Assembly (NCBI RefSeq): GCF_900177625.1
Contig: NZ_FXAU01000008.1
Span: forward strand, 62,001 to 126,000
Source of the DNA: Sphingobacterium psychroaquaticum
Lineage (GTDB): Bacteria > Bacteroidota > Bacteroidia > Sphingobacteriales > Sphingobacteriaceae
Direction: 5' to 3'
DNA length: 64,000 nt
The notes under the pieces are model-generated. The model was not told where the DNA came from and ran no database searches. It saw only the letters and a list, made by a program, of their open reading frames with translations. The translations under genes were made by a program, and so were the position numbers. Below are positions 15,963 through 24,787 of this stretch, in pieces; position 1 is the stretch's first letter; each line of letters opens with the position of its first letter.

Positions 15963-17909
15963 ATGTTAAAGAGATTTTTGTTTATAGCGCTTTCGGGAAG
16001 CCTATTATGTAGCAACTTGTCTGCGCAAACACAAAGCATCTATGATTATACGGCAGCCTTTGATCCTATCTTTTACACGAACAATGGATCTGCATACCGT
16101 TCCGCCAGTGGAAAACCAGGACATGCGTACTGGCAGAATAAAGCCGATTATACTATTAAAGTTGCCTTAAACGATCAAACGGACAATGTCAACGGCACTG
16201 TTCGAATCACTTACACCAACAACAGTCCAGACGAACTTTCCTTTTTATGGTTTCAATTGGATCAAAATCTTTTCCATGAAGATTCCCGCGGCCAAGCCAC
16301 AATCCCTTTAGACGAAAGTCGTTATGGATCCCCTAATTCCACGTTCAACGGTGGGTTTACATTTGACAACATCCGCTTTGCTGATGGCACCAAAGCTACG
16401 TACCAAATTGTCGATACACGAATGCGATTGGAACTTCCTAAAGCCTTATCGGCGCAAGGAGGGACAGTAACATTGGATTTGTCATTCTCTTATACCGTGC
16501 CTGAATATGGAGCAGATAGAACCGGGATATTAACGACCCGAAACGGTAAAATTTACACTATAGCGCAATGGTATCCTCGGGTTTGTGTATATGATGATAT
16601 CTTAGGCTGGAACACGGAACCTTATACGGGACCAGGTGAGTTTTACTTAGAGTATGGGGATTATGATATTGAGATAACCGCACCCGGCAATCATATTGTT
16701 GTCGCGGGCGGAGAGCTCCTCAATCCACAGGATGTTTGGACCGCAGAACAATTACAACGCTATAATCAAGCGGCGCAAAGTGATAAAACCATATTTATCC
16801 GTTCGGCTCAGGAGGTGACAGCACCAGGATCTCGCCCCAACAAGGCCCTTTTAACGTGGAAATACAAACTAAATCAAGCGCATGACTTTGCGTGGGCCTC
16901 ATCACCAGCGTTTATTATTGATGGTGCAAAAATCAATAATCCGAGTGGTAAAAAAGCCTTGGCATTATCGGCCTATCCCGTAGAAAGCAGTGGAAACAAC
17001 GGATGGGAACGTTCCACCGAATACACCAAAGCATCGATCGAATACTATAGCAAAAAATGGATGGAGTATCCCTACCCTGTGGCTGTAAATGTTGCATCAA
17101 ATGTTGGTGGCATGGAATACCCGGGAATTTCGTTCTGTGGTCACCAGGCAAAGGGAGGAAACCTATGGGGGGTTACCGATCATGAATTCGGCCACAACTG
17201 GTTTCCTATGATTGTAGGCAGTAATGAACGCTTACACGGATGGATGGATGAAGGTTTCAATACCTTTATCAATGAATTATCTACTGAAGCATTCAACAAA
17301 GGTGAATACCACAAACGCTTTGGAAACCGCAATAGTATGACCCGCGCATTTTCAGCTCCTTCGCTAGAACCTGTCATGTCATCACCCCAAAATATGAAAG
17401 AACGGAACATCGGAACACTTGTTTACTACAAACCGGGATACGGTCTTCGTTTATTGCGTGATGAGATTATTGGTGCGGAGCGTTTTGACAAAGCATTTCG
17501 CAACTATATTGCTTACTGGGCATACAAACACCCTGCTCCGGATGACTTCTTCCGCACTATTGAAAATGAAACCGGAGAGAACCTAGCCTGGTTTTGGCGC
17601 GGTTGGTTTAAAAATAACTGGTCACTAGACCAAGCAATAAGCCGAGTAGAATACGACAAACTGGACCCGAAAAATGGTGCTTTAATTACGGTCGAGAACT
17701 TACAAAAACTTCCAATGCCCGTTGTCATTGAAGCGACTACGGAATCAGGAGAAAAAATAAGAAAGAAATTGCCTGTCGAGATCTGGCAACGCAATAAATC
17801 GTGGACTTTTAAGTTAAAGACTACAGAAAAACTAACAAAAGTTGTTATCGACCCGGATCATGTTTATCCTGATATTAACCCTGATAATAATGTATGGCCG
17901 AAAAAATAA
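15963..17909 (+). CDS. Secreted M1-family metallopeptidase
   Basis: A 648-residue gluzincin with a signal peptide (residues 1-21, ending SNLSAQ). The zinc site HEFGH at 407-411 and the third ligand Glu430 in MDEGFN fit HEXXH-x18-E exactly, and GGMEYPGISF about 30 residues before is the GxMEN-like exopeptidase segment. It is expected to act as an aminopeptidase in the periplasm or outside the cell. The N-terminal domain is the beta-sandwich typical of M1 enzymes, and the C-terminal helical domain is short. It lies between the ArsC-like gene (3-base gap) and a secreted carboxypeptidase-regulatory-domain protein (4-base gap). Confidence 0.92.
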   Translation: MLKRFLFIALSGSLLCSNLSAQTQSIYDYTAAFDPIFYTNNGSAYRSASGKPGHAYWQNKADYTIKVALNDQTDNVNGTVRITYTNNSPDELSFLWFQLDQNLFHEDSRGQATIPLDESRYGSPNSTFNGGFTFDNIRFADGTKATYQIVDTRMRLELPKALSAQGGTVTLDLSFSYTVPEYGADRTGILTTRNGKIYTIAQWYPRVCVYDDILGWNTEPYTGPGEFYLEYGDYDIEITAPGNHIVVAGGELLNPQDVWTAEQLQRYNQAAQSDKTIFIRSAQEVTAPGSRPNKALLTWKYKLNQAHDFAWASSPAFIIDGAKINNPSGKKALALSAYPVESSGNNGWERSTEYTKASIEYYSKKWMEYPYPVAVNVASNVGGMEYPGISFCGHQAKGGNLWGVTDHEFGHNWFPMIVGSNERLHGWMDEGFNTFINELSTEAFNKGEYHKRFGNRNSMTRAFSAPSLEPVMSSPQNMKERNIGTLVYYKPGYGLRLLRDEIIGAERFDKAFRNYIAYWAYKHPAPDDFFRTIENETGENLAWFWRGWFKNNWSLDQAISRVEYDKLDPKNGALITVENLQKLPMPVVIEATTESGEKIRKKLPVEIWQRNKSWTFKLKTTEKLTKVVIDPDHVYPDINPDNNVWPKK

Positions 17910-17913
17910 GTAT

Positions 17914-18615
17914 ATGAGAATTAAAAATTATATGTATCAGGTAGGCCTATGCCTATTCATTAGCGTGTTGACGAATCTTTCCGCGCAAGTTCAGGCACAA
18001 GAAGTCAAGGGGATTGTTCATGAACTGGAAAGCAGCCAACGCGTTAAAGATGTCAAAGTAAAAAACCTTCGCACTAAAGAAGAGACAAAAACAGACAGTC
18101 AAGGGAATTTCACGATCGGCGGACAGCTTAATGATTACCTAACATTTACACAAATAGGCTACAATGTTGATACCGCCTTTATCTATGCTGGCGGCGTGCA
18201 ACGGATCTACTTAACACGCGATAATAAAAGCATTATAATTGACGAAGTCGTGGTAAGCCGTTTGACCGATAGCCGACTGATTGCAGAGATAGAACAGGCC
18301 CAAAATCAAGGAAAAGTAACGGAAGCTTCTCAGACCAGAGGTGGACTTCGCTTATCACCATCGCGTCTATTCGGAAAGAAAGGTAAGCAGGCGCGCAAAA
18401 ACCTGGACTTACTTCTTGCGGAGCAAAACAAACGTAAGGTGGACCGCCTATTCTCCGACCAAACTATACTTTCCGTTGTTCCGTTGAACGATACGGAACT
18501 TCCTTTATTTAGGGAACAATTCCGTCCGACTTTAGAGTTTATCCAGACCGCCTCACCCGAGGATGTAAGGATATACATCTTGGATTCATACAGTAAATTT
18601 AAATCAAAAAAATAA
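17914..18615 (+). CDS. Secreted carboxypeptidase-regulatory-like domain protein
   Basis: A 233-residue protein with a signal peptide (cleavage near AQVQAQ) and a CarboxypepD_reg-like beta-sandwich at about residues 30-115: VKGIVHELESSQRVKDVKVKN, then TDSQGNFTIGG. Such domains start many SusC-type receptors, but here no plug or barrel follows; the C-terminal half is charged and helical (RLFGKKGKQARKNLDLLL). It is probably a periplasmic or surface protein of unknown role. The start is placed at ATG 17914, four bases after the peptidase stop. Confidence 0.75.
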   Translation: MRIKNYMYQVGLCLFISVLTNLSAQVQAQEVKGIVHELESSQRVKDVKVKNLRTKEETKTDSQGNFTIGGQLNDYLTFTQIGYNVDTAFIYAGGVQRIYLTRDNKSIIIDEVVVSRLTDSRLIAEIEQAQNQGKVTEASQTRGGLRLSPSRLFGKKGKQARKNLDLLLAEQNKRKVDRLFSDQTILSVVPLNDTELPLFREQFRPTLEFIQTASPEDVRIYILDSYSKFKSKK

Positions 18616-18653
18616 CTACTAACACAACGACTATCATTAATACTACCTAATTT

Positions 18654-20132
18654 ATGCTTTACAAAAAATCAATTCCTCAAATTATTCAAGAGGCTCGCGA
18701 AAGTGGCGAACACACGCTCAAGCGCACACTTTCCAGTACCGGCCTTATCTCTCTTGGTGTAGGGGCCATCATCGGAGCGGGTCTTTTCTCATTAACCGGT
18801 ATTGCTGCTGCAGAAAATGCAGGACCTGCCGTTGTTCTTTCTTTCATTATTGCAGCCTTGGCCTGTTCATTTGCCGGTCTCTGTTATGCAGAATTTGCAT
18901 CCATGATTCCAGTCGCCGGAAGCGCATACACTTATTCCTACGCAACAATGGGCGAGTTTGTCGCTTGGATTATTGGTTGGGATTTAGTCTTAGAATATGC
19001 ACTTGCCAGTGCAACTGTTGCCGTAAGTTGGTCACAATATTTCAACGAACTATTGATCACTTTTGGCATGCATATCCCAGAGCAACTCTTAAAAGGCCCG
19101 TGGGAAGGCGGTGTTATTAATATCCCTGCGATCGTAATCGTATGCTTATTATCCCTGCTCTTAATCCGTGGAACGCAAGAATCTTCCGCCGTAAATAATA
19201 TTTTAGTTGTACTTAAAGTTAGTGTGGTATTAATTTTCATTGCTTTGGGATGGAGTTTTATCAACCCAGCGAATCACGATCCTTTCATTCCGACCAACGT
19301 GGGTGAAGAAATGGTAAAAAGTGGAGAGATGGGCTTATGGTCTTTCTTCAGTAGTGAGTATTTCGGTCAATTTGGTATCAGTGGTATCCTTCGTGCAGCG
19401 GGTGTTTTATTTTTTGCCTTTGTAGGTTTTGATGCTGTAAGTACAGCCGCACAAGAAGCTAAAGATCCTAAAAAAGGAATGCCGATCGGTATTATTGGTT
19501 CTTTAGTAGTGTGTACAATCCTTTATGTTTTGTTTTCATACGTACTAACAGGGTTAGAAAATTACCAGATGTTTAAAGGCGATGCCAAACCCGTAGCTAC
19601 GGCGTTTGCGAAAACAGGCTACACCTTTTTAAATACGGCATTAATTATCACCATCATCGCTGGATATACCTCGGTAATCTTAGTGATGCTTTTAGGACAA
19701 AGTCGCGTTTTCTACTCCATGAGTAAAGACGGTCTTTTACCAAAAATGTTCTCCGATCTAGGTAAAAACCAAACACCGTGGAAAACGAATGTTGTGTTTA
19801 TGATCTTCGTTTCTCTCTTTGCTGGTTTTGTTCCGGTTTCAGATCTTGGACATATGGTGAGTATCGGTACCCTCTTTGCCTTTACCTTAGTTTGTATTGG
19901 CGTCTTGGTGCTCCGTAAAACAAACCCAGAGTTAGAACGTCCATTTAAAACACCATTTGTTCCTGTATTACCAATCTTAGGTGTTATTGTGTGTGTTCTC
20001 CTTATGGCCTCCTTACCTATTGAAAGTTGGGAGCGACTTGGTATATGGTTACTAATTGGGGTAATTATTTACTTCTTCTACAGTAAAAAGCACAGTAAAA
20101 TCAGAAATAGCGTTAAACAGTCGAATAAATAG
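18654..20132 (+). CDS. APC-family amino acid permease
   Basis: A 492-residue inner-membrane transporter with about 12-14 hydrophobic segments. The N-terminal STGLISLGVGAIIGAGLFSLTG segment is the APC substrate-binding unwound helix 1, and FFAFVGFDAVSTAAQEAKDPKKGMPIGII near residue 265 is the helix-6 signature. It resembles the cationic amino acid transporter group (YfnA type). The exact substrate is not evident. It lies downstream of the secreted proteins and ends at a strong terminator. Confidence 0.9.
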   Translation: MLYKKSIPQIIQEARESGEHTLKRTLSSTGLISLGVGAIIGAGLFSLTGIAAAENAGPAVVLSFIIAALACSFAGLCYAEFASMIPVAGSAYTYSYATMGEFVAWIIGWDLVLEYALASATVAVSWSQYFNELLITFGMHIPEQLLKGPWEGGVINIPAIVIVCLLSLLLIRGTQESSAVNNILVVLKVSVVLIFIALGWSFINPANHDPFIPTNVGEEMVKSGEMGLWSFFSSEYFGQFGISGILRAAGVLFFAFVGFDAVSTAAQEAKDPKKGMPIGIIGSLVVCTILYVLFSYVLTGLENYQMFKGDAKPVATAFAKTGYTFLNTALIITIIAGYTSVILVMLLGQSRVFYSMSKDGLLPKMFSDLGKNQTPWKTNVVFMIFVSLFAGFVPVSDLGHMVSIGTLFAFTLVCIGVLVLRKTNPELERPFKTPFVPVLPILGVIVCVLLMASLPIESWERLGIWLLIGVIIYFFYSKKHSKIRNSVKQSNK

Positions 20133-20150
20133 ACGTTACGCTTTCTCAAT

Positions 20151-20193
20151 AAAAAAAGCCATATCGCACTTTAAGTACGATATGGCTTTTTTT
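20151..20193 (+). terminator. Intrinsic terminator after the APC permease
   Basis: A 15-bp stem formed by 20152-20166 and 20178-20192 (GCCATATCG core) with an 11-base loop, flanked by A and T runs, so it can work in both directions. Confidence 0.88.
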
Positions 20194-20354
20194 TATGTCG
20201 TAAAATATTTGATACGAAACGATCTATTCCCCACAACACAATCGATTGAACAAACCACTTCTTTATGGAAAGGCATCCAGAGGACGTAAAAAGCGTTTGG
20301 ATCTCCAGCTTTACACTATGCGAACCTTTATCTTTGATAAAAGAACCAAGAAAT

Positions 20355-22403
20355 ATGAAACCATTCTATCCTATAATTGGCGCCATAACGTTAGCCTGCT
20401 TCGCTACCACCGTCCAAGCTCAACAAAAAGTCAGCCCGATCCAAAACAAGGTGTTAATAATGGACGGACTGGATAATGACGTACGTACCGGTATGGGTAT
20501 CATAGATGGAAAATGGACACTGGAGGCGTGGATTAAAGGCGATGACAACACCTGGAAGCCCGAAGAAGCAATCATCGCCGGCGGGGAGTACAGCGATTTA
20601 AATAGCTGCGATAATATGCCTTTAATTATTAAAGATGGATATCTATACAGCAAAGGCGCGAACTTAAAATCCAGCATAAAAATGGATGATGCGTGGCACC
20701 ATGTCGCCGTCAGTTGCGACGGACGGACGACTCGTTTATTCTTAGATGGAAAGGAAGTAGCTCATCGTGACACGGCGCTCGCCATCCTTCCCGGCGCTAT
20801 CGGCGTAAATGAGAAAAAGCATACCTTCGGCGGCAGCATCGATGAGGTTCGCATCTGGCGTACCGCACTTCCGTTATCAACGCTACAACGTTGGAAAGAT
20901 ACCCCGATTGAACGCACACATCCATCATTTCGCTATTTAATAGGTTATTATAATTTTGAAGACTTTACAGAAAGTATGTCTGTCAATTGGGTGGGCAAAG
21001 GACACCAGTCTTACCACCTTCGCAACGGCCGAAATGACTACTACGGCAATAAGCGAATGGCCTTTGTAAAACCTCAGGATGACCTCCATATCGTGCACCA
21101 CCATGGAAAACAAAAGTTATTCCATGCCACGGTAATCCACAACGAATGGGATCTCGAACAAGGAAGTAAAGGTGGACAATTTATTAAATTACGTATCATT
21201 GTGCAAGGCACAGATAAACCACTATCGCTCGATCAACTGGAGCTCGATTTATCGGCCATGGAGAATCTAAAAGATATTGACAAAGTACACCTGTATTATA
21301 CAGGACAACAGCCTAAATCCTCCCTGCGTCAAGAAATATTTGGTCGCGGACCAAAGGCGGAAAGCAAATTAAGGTTTATTCGCCAGAAAGGAGAGCCAAT
21401 ACAGTATATGCAACCTGGCGTCAACTATTTTTTGGTAGCTCTCGATCTCACAGAGAATGCAATACCAGGAAACAAGCTGGTAGGGAATATACCTATCATA
21501 CAACTGTCAGGTAAAAAACATACCCCTGAACTAAGTACCGACTACGCGACACAACGGGTTGCTTACAGTAACGGAAAAAACAACGATATCATCAAGGTCT
21601 TGCAATGGAACATCTGGCACGGCGGTGTACACTTGGGTAAAACAGAGGGCCGTAATCGAGTGATCGATCTTATTCGTGCATCACAAGCCGATATCATCAC
21701 CATGCAAGAAGGCTACGGTGCACAAGATACCATTGCGCAAGCACTAGGTTTCCATCTGCAAACGAAATCAGCTAAAGATAACCTGGCGCTCTTTAGTCGA
21801 TTTCCGATCGATAAAATTCCTTCCAGCGAATCTTTCAAATCGAACCCTGGAATAATTAAACTAAATAACGGTAAGAAAATCTTAGTTAACGATTGTTGGT
21901 TACGCTACGCCTACCGTCCAGAATACACCTCCAGCTACGCAAGCTATGGACTTAACCCTAAGGTCTGGGAAGCTGAGGATGCCACTTTATCACTTGTAGA
22001 TATTACGAACCTCATTAATAAAGATATTCTACCGCATCAGGAGAGTCCCGATATGCCCACAATTATTGCTGGCGATTTTAATTCTTGTAGTCATCTAGAC
22101 TGGACCGATCGGACCAAGCCCCTGCACTTCGGTTATGGCGCGGTAAACTTTCCAACCTCTCAATACATGGCTACACAAGGCTTCAAAGATAGTTTTAGAG
22201 AACAAAACCCTGACGAGCTAAAATATCAAGGAGGCACCACGGCAGTCATCTACGGACAGATGCAAATGTCGCGTATCGATTTTATCTACTATAAAGGTAA
22301 GATGCGTACTTTATCTTCTAAGATCGTGCGTAGTAGCCCCGACATTGATGATGTTTGGGCATCCGATCATGCCGCGGTATTAACGACATTTCAAGTATTA
22401 TAA
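20355..22403 (+). CDS. Secreted LamG-domain endonuclease/exonuclease/phosphatase protein
   Basis: A 682-residue two-domain protein. After a signal peptide (ending TTVQAQQ) comes a LamG/concanavalin-like domain (about residues 35-190; DDAWHHVAVSCDGRTTRLFLDG, GGSIDEVRIWRTAL). A middle beta-rich part follows, then an EEP-fold hydrolase at about 415-682, with LQWNIWHGG, MQEGYG, IIAGDFNSCSHLDW, SRIDFIYY and ASDHAAVL giving the metal and catalytic residues. EEP enzymes cut phosphodiesters or phosphomonoesters (nucleases, sphingomyelinases, inositol phosphatases). The LamG part suggests binding to a glycan or surface. I put the start at ATG 20355 because it gives a clean signal peptide. Confidence 0.85.
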   Translation: MKPFYPIIGAITLACFATTVQAQQKVSPIQNKVLIMDGLDNDVRTGMGIIDGKWTLEAWIKGDDNTWKPEEAIIAGGEYSDLNSCDNMPLIIKDGYLYSKGANLKSSIKMDDAWHHVAVSCDGRTTRLFLDGKEVAHRDTALAILPGAIGVNEKKHTFGGSIDEVRIWRTALPLSTLQRWKDTPIERTHPSFRYLIGYYNFEDFTESMSVNWVGKGHQSYHLRNGRNDYYGNKRMAFVKPQDDLHIVHHHGKQKLFHATVIHNEWDLEQGSKGGQFIKLRIIVQGTDKPLSLDQLELDLSAMENLKDIDKVHLYYTGQQPKSSLRQEIFGRGPKAESKLRFIRQKGEPIQYMQPGVNYFLVALDLTENAIPGNKLVGNIPIIQLSGKKHTPELSTDYATQRVAYSNGKNNDIIKVLQWNIWHGGVHLGKTEGRNRVIDLIRASQADIITMQEGYGAQDTIAQALGFHLQTKSAKDNLALFSRFPIDKIPSSESFKSNPGIIKLNNGKKILVNDCWLRYAYRPEYTSSYASYGLNPKVWEAEDATLSLVDITNLINKDILPHQESPDMPTIIAGDFNSCSHLDWTDRTKPLHFGYGAVNFPTSQYMATQGFKDSFREQNPDELKYQGGTTAVIYGQMQMSRIDFIYYKGKMRTLSSKIVRSSPDIDDVWASDHAAVLTTFQVL

Positions 22404-22442
22404 AAAAGAAAGCCCCAGGCGTTAAAACGATAACTTCTGGGG
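22402..22442 (-). terminator. Terminator of the thr operon
   Basis: CCCCAG (22413-22418) pairs with CTGGGG (22437-22442), and an inner GTTA/TAAC stem extends the hairpin. On the minus strand it is followed by a T-rich run. It also overlaps the stop codon of the convergent EEP gene. Confidence 0.7.
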
Positions 22443-22469
22443 ACTCTCCATTAAACAACAATCTTGAAA

Positions 22470-23777
22470 TTATTTATGCTGAAGCAAATAATCTTTAAAT
22501 AAATCGTAATCAACCGGGAGCACGGTTGCTAGTTTTTCTTTTTCAGCTAACGCTTCTGCACCTTGCGGCAACGTTACTTTAGCAAAGGCCTCCTTCGAGA
22601 TGGCGTCCGGGAATTTGCACGGATGTGCTGTTGATAAAAACACCGAGCCGTAGGTTCCAGGAGCATCCTCCTGATATTGACGTGCCGCCAGATAGGCAAT
22701 AGCTGTATGCGGGCATGCGACATAACCATAGCGTTCAAACAACTCCTGCATACCAACCTTCGTTTCCGCATCATTGAACGTATACGTACTTATCAAGCTA
22801 CGCACCATTTCTAGATCACGACCAAAAAGATCCATAATACGCACCCAGTTACTTGGGTCGCCGACATCCATCGCATTGGCAAGCGTCTGCACCGATGGTT
22901 TAGGACTATAGGCGCCACTTGACAAAAAGCGTGGTACGGTATCATTTACATTCGTTGCCGCAACAAAATGTTTGACAGGCAGCCCCATTTTGTAAGCCAA
23001 CAATCCAGCGCCGATATTACCAAAGTTTCCACTTGGCACCGTAAATACCACTTCGCTCACTCCTTGTGCCTTCAACTGTGCATAAGCCCAGAAATAATAA
23101 AAGGTTTGCGGGATCAGTCGCGCGATATTAATCGAGTTGGCAGATGTCAGACGCAGCACATCATTTAGCGTTTCATCATTAAATGCTTTTTTCACTAATG
23201 CCTGGCAATCATCAAAAGTACCCTCAATTTCCAAGGCTCGTATATTCTGACCATTGGTCGTCAACTGCTCCTCTTGTACCTTAGAGACTTTCCCTTTCGG
23301 ATATAGGATTGTCACACGTGTACCTTCCACACCAAGAAAACCCAGTGCAACCGCTCCGCCGGTATCCCCTGAAGTGGCAACCAACACGTCCAACAATTGA
23401 TCTCCTTCCTGTGAAAAATACCCCATGATGCGGCTCATAAAACGAGCGCCAAAATCTTTGAAAGCGTAGGATGGGCCATGAAAGAGCTCGAGAACACCCA
23501 TCCCCGCATCCAACAATTTTACAGGCGCATCAAAATTAATCGCGTCGTGAACAATTGCTTTTAGCGCATCGGCAGGGATATCATCCCCAATCAATGCTTT
23601 TGCTACCGTAAAACCGATATCTTGTAAACTGTACTGCTCAATATTTCGAATAAAAGCAGGGTCTAATTGTGGGATTACTTCAGGCATATACAACCCTTTG
23701 TCAGCCGGAAGGGAATTAAAAACTGCCTCCTGAAAGGAAACCCGTAAATCTTTATTATTTGTACTATATAGTTTCAT
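22470..23777 (-). CDS. thrC: Threonine synthase ThrC
   Basis: A 435-residue PLP enzyme that makes threonine from O-phosphohomoserine. FHGPSYAFKDFGARFM near residue 105 contains the PLP lysine, ATSGDTGGAVALGFLG near 135 and VPSGNFGNIGAGLLAYKMGLPVKHFVAATN near 245 form the cofactor and phosphate sites. Length and the N-terminal YSTNNKDLRVSFQEAVFNSLPADKGLYMPE segment fit the long (class I, enterobacterial type) enzymes. Last gene of the thrA-thrB-thrC unit, 10 bases after thrB. Confidence 0.96.
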   Translation of the reverse strand: MKLYSTNNKDLRVSFQEAVFNSLPADKGLYMPEVIPQLDPAFIRNIEQYSLQDIGFTVAKALIGDDIPADALKAIVHDAINFDAPVKLLDAGMGVLELFHGPSYAFKDFGARFMSRIMGYFSQEGDQLLDVLVATSGDTGGAVALGFLGVEGTRVTILYPKGKVSKVQEEQLTTNGQNIRALEIEGTFDDCQALVKKAFNDETLNDVLRLTSANSINIARLIPQTFYYFWAYAQLKAQGVSEVVFTVPSGNFGNIGAGLLAYKMGLPVKHFVAATNVNDTVPRFLSSGAYSPKPSVQTLANAMDVGDPSNWVRIMDLFGRDLEMVRSLISTYTFNDAETKVGMQELFERYGYVACPHTAIAYLAARQYQEDAPGTYGSVFLSTAHPCKFPDAISKEAFAKVTLPQGAEALAEKEKLATVLPVDYDLFKDYLLQHK

Positions 23778-23787
23778 AATAGTGTTC

Positions 23788-24777
23788 TTATATTACTTTC
23801 GGTCCATCGACATTAACGGCAGACACGTATTTAAAACTTTCGATATCGCAAGCCGTTAGATGTTGCTGGATACGAGTAGCTGCTTTCTCCGCAATATCTT
23901 TACCGCGCGCAATAGCAACTACCGATGGTCCTGAACCAGAGATCCCAAAACTGAGTGCCCCCTCTTCTAATGCTAATTGTTTCATTTCATAAAACTCGGG
24001 AATCAAAATGGCGCGTGTGGGTTCAATCAGCACATCGTGCATACTGCGACCAATCAGGTCGTAATCAGAATCGTACAGACCTGCGATTAACCCCGCGATA
24101 TTTCCCCATTGTGTTACCGCATCTTTTAACAATACTTTCTCCTTAATCAACTGACGTGCATCACGTGTCGGCACATCGACCTTAGGAAAAACAATCCCAG
24201 CATAGAGCTCTGTGGGTACCGGCAGTTTTATAACATCCAATGGATTATATCCGCGGATTAAAGTAATCCCTCCCATCAAGGCTGGAGCAACGTTATCCGC
24301 ATGCCCGTGTCCACAGGCTAAACGTTCACCTTCCACACAGAAAGGCATCAGCTCTTCCTTCGTTAATGGATCTCCCAAGAGGTTATTTATAGCAAAAAGC
24401 CCGGCTACAGTGCTTGCTGAACTTGACCCCAGCCCGCTTCCGATAGGCATGTGTTTTATCAACTCTATCTCTACACCGATCTGCTCTTGAATACCCAAAG
24501 CCTCCAATAGCATTTTTACACAAGCGCTTACTGTATTACGATCCGCATCCAGTGGCAAACGCCCCTCATCCCCTTCAATGGAACGTATACGCACCCCAGG
24601 TTCTTCCACCCGATACATCTTAACCTCATCGCCCGGAAAATCGACGGCAAAGCCCAGGATATCAAAACCACAAATCATATTGGCTACTGTAGCTGGTGCA
24701 AAAACACGTACTTCATTCTTAACGTTTTGGAAATCTATTCTTTTATCTTCCATTACTGTTGTTAAATTATTGCTCAT
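23788..24777 (-). CDS. thrB: Homoserine kinase ThrB
   Basis: A 329-residue GHMP-family kinase that phosphorylates homoserine. MPIGSGLGSSSASTVAGLFAINNLL near residue 95 is the ATP-binding GHMP loop; FAPATVANMICGFDILGFAVD near 28 is the N-terminal motif, and FGISGSGPSVVAIA near 280 is motif 3. I put the start at ATG 24777, 10 bases after the thrA stop; a longer frame runs back into thrA coding sequence. An internal Met nine residues later is a less likely start. Confidence 0.95.
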   Translation of the reverse strand: MSNNLTTVMEDKRIDFQNVKNEVRVFAPATVANMICGFDILGFAVDFPGDEVKMYRVEEPGVRIRSIEGDEGRLPLDADRNTVSACVKMLLEALGIQEQIGVEIELIKHMPIGSGLGSSSASTVAGLFAINNLLGDPLTKEELMPFCVEGERLACGHGHADNVAPALMGGITLIRGYNPLDVIKLPVPTELYAGIVFPKVDVPTRDARQLIKEKVLLKDAVTQWGNIAGLIAGLYDSDYDLIGRSMHDVLIEPTRAILIPEFYEMKQLALEEGALSFGISGSGPSVVAIARGKDIAEKAATRIQQHLTACDIESFKYVSAVNVDGPKVI

Positions 24778-24787
24778 TATAATACGA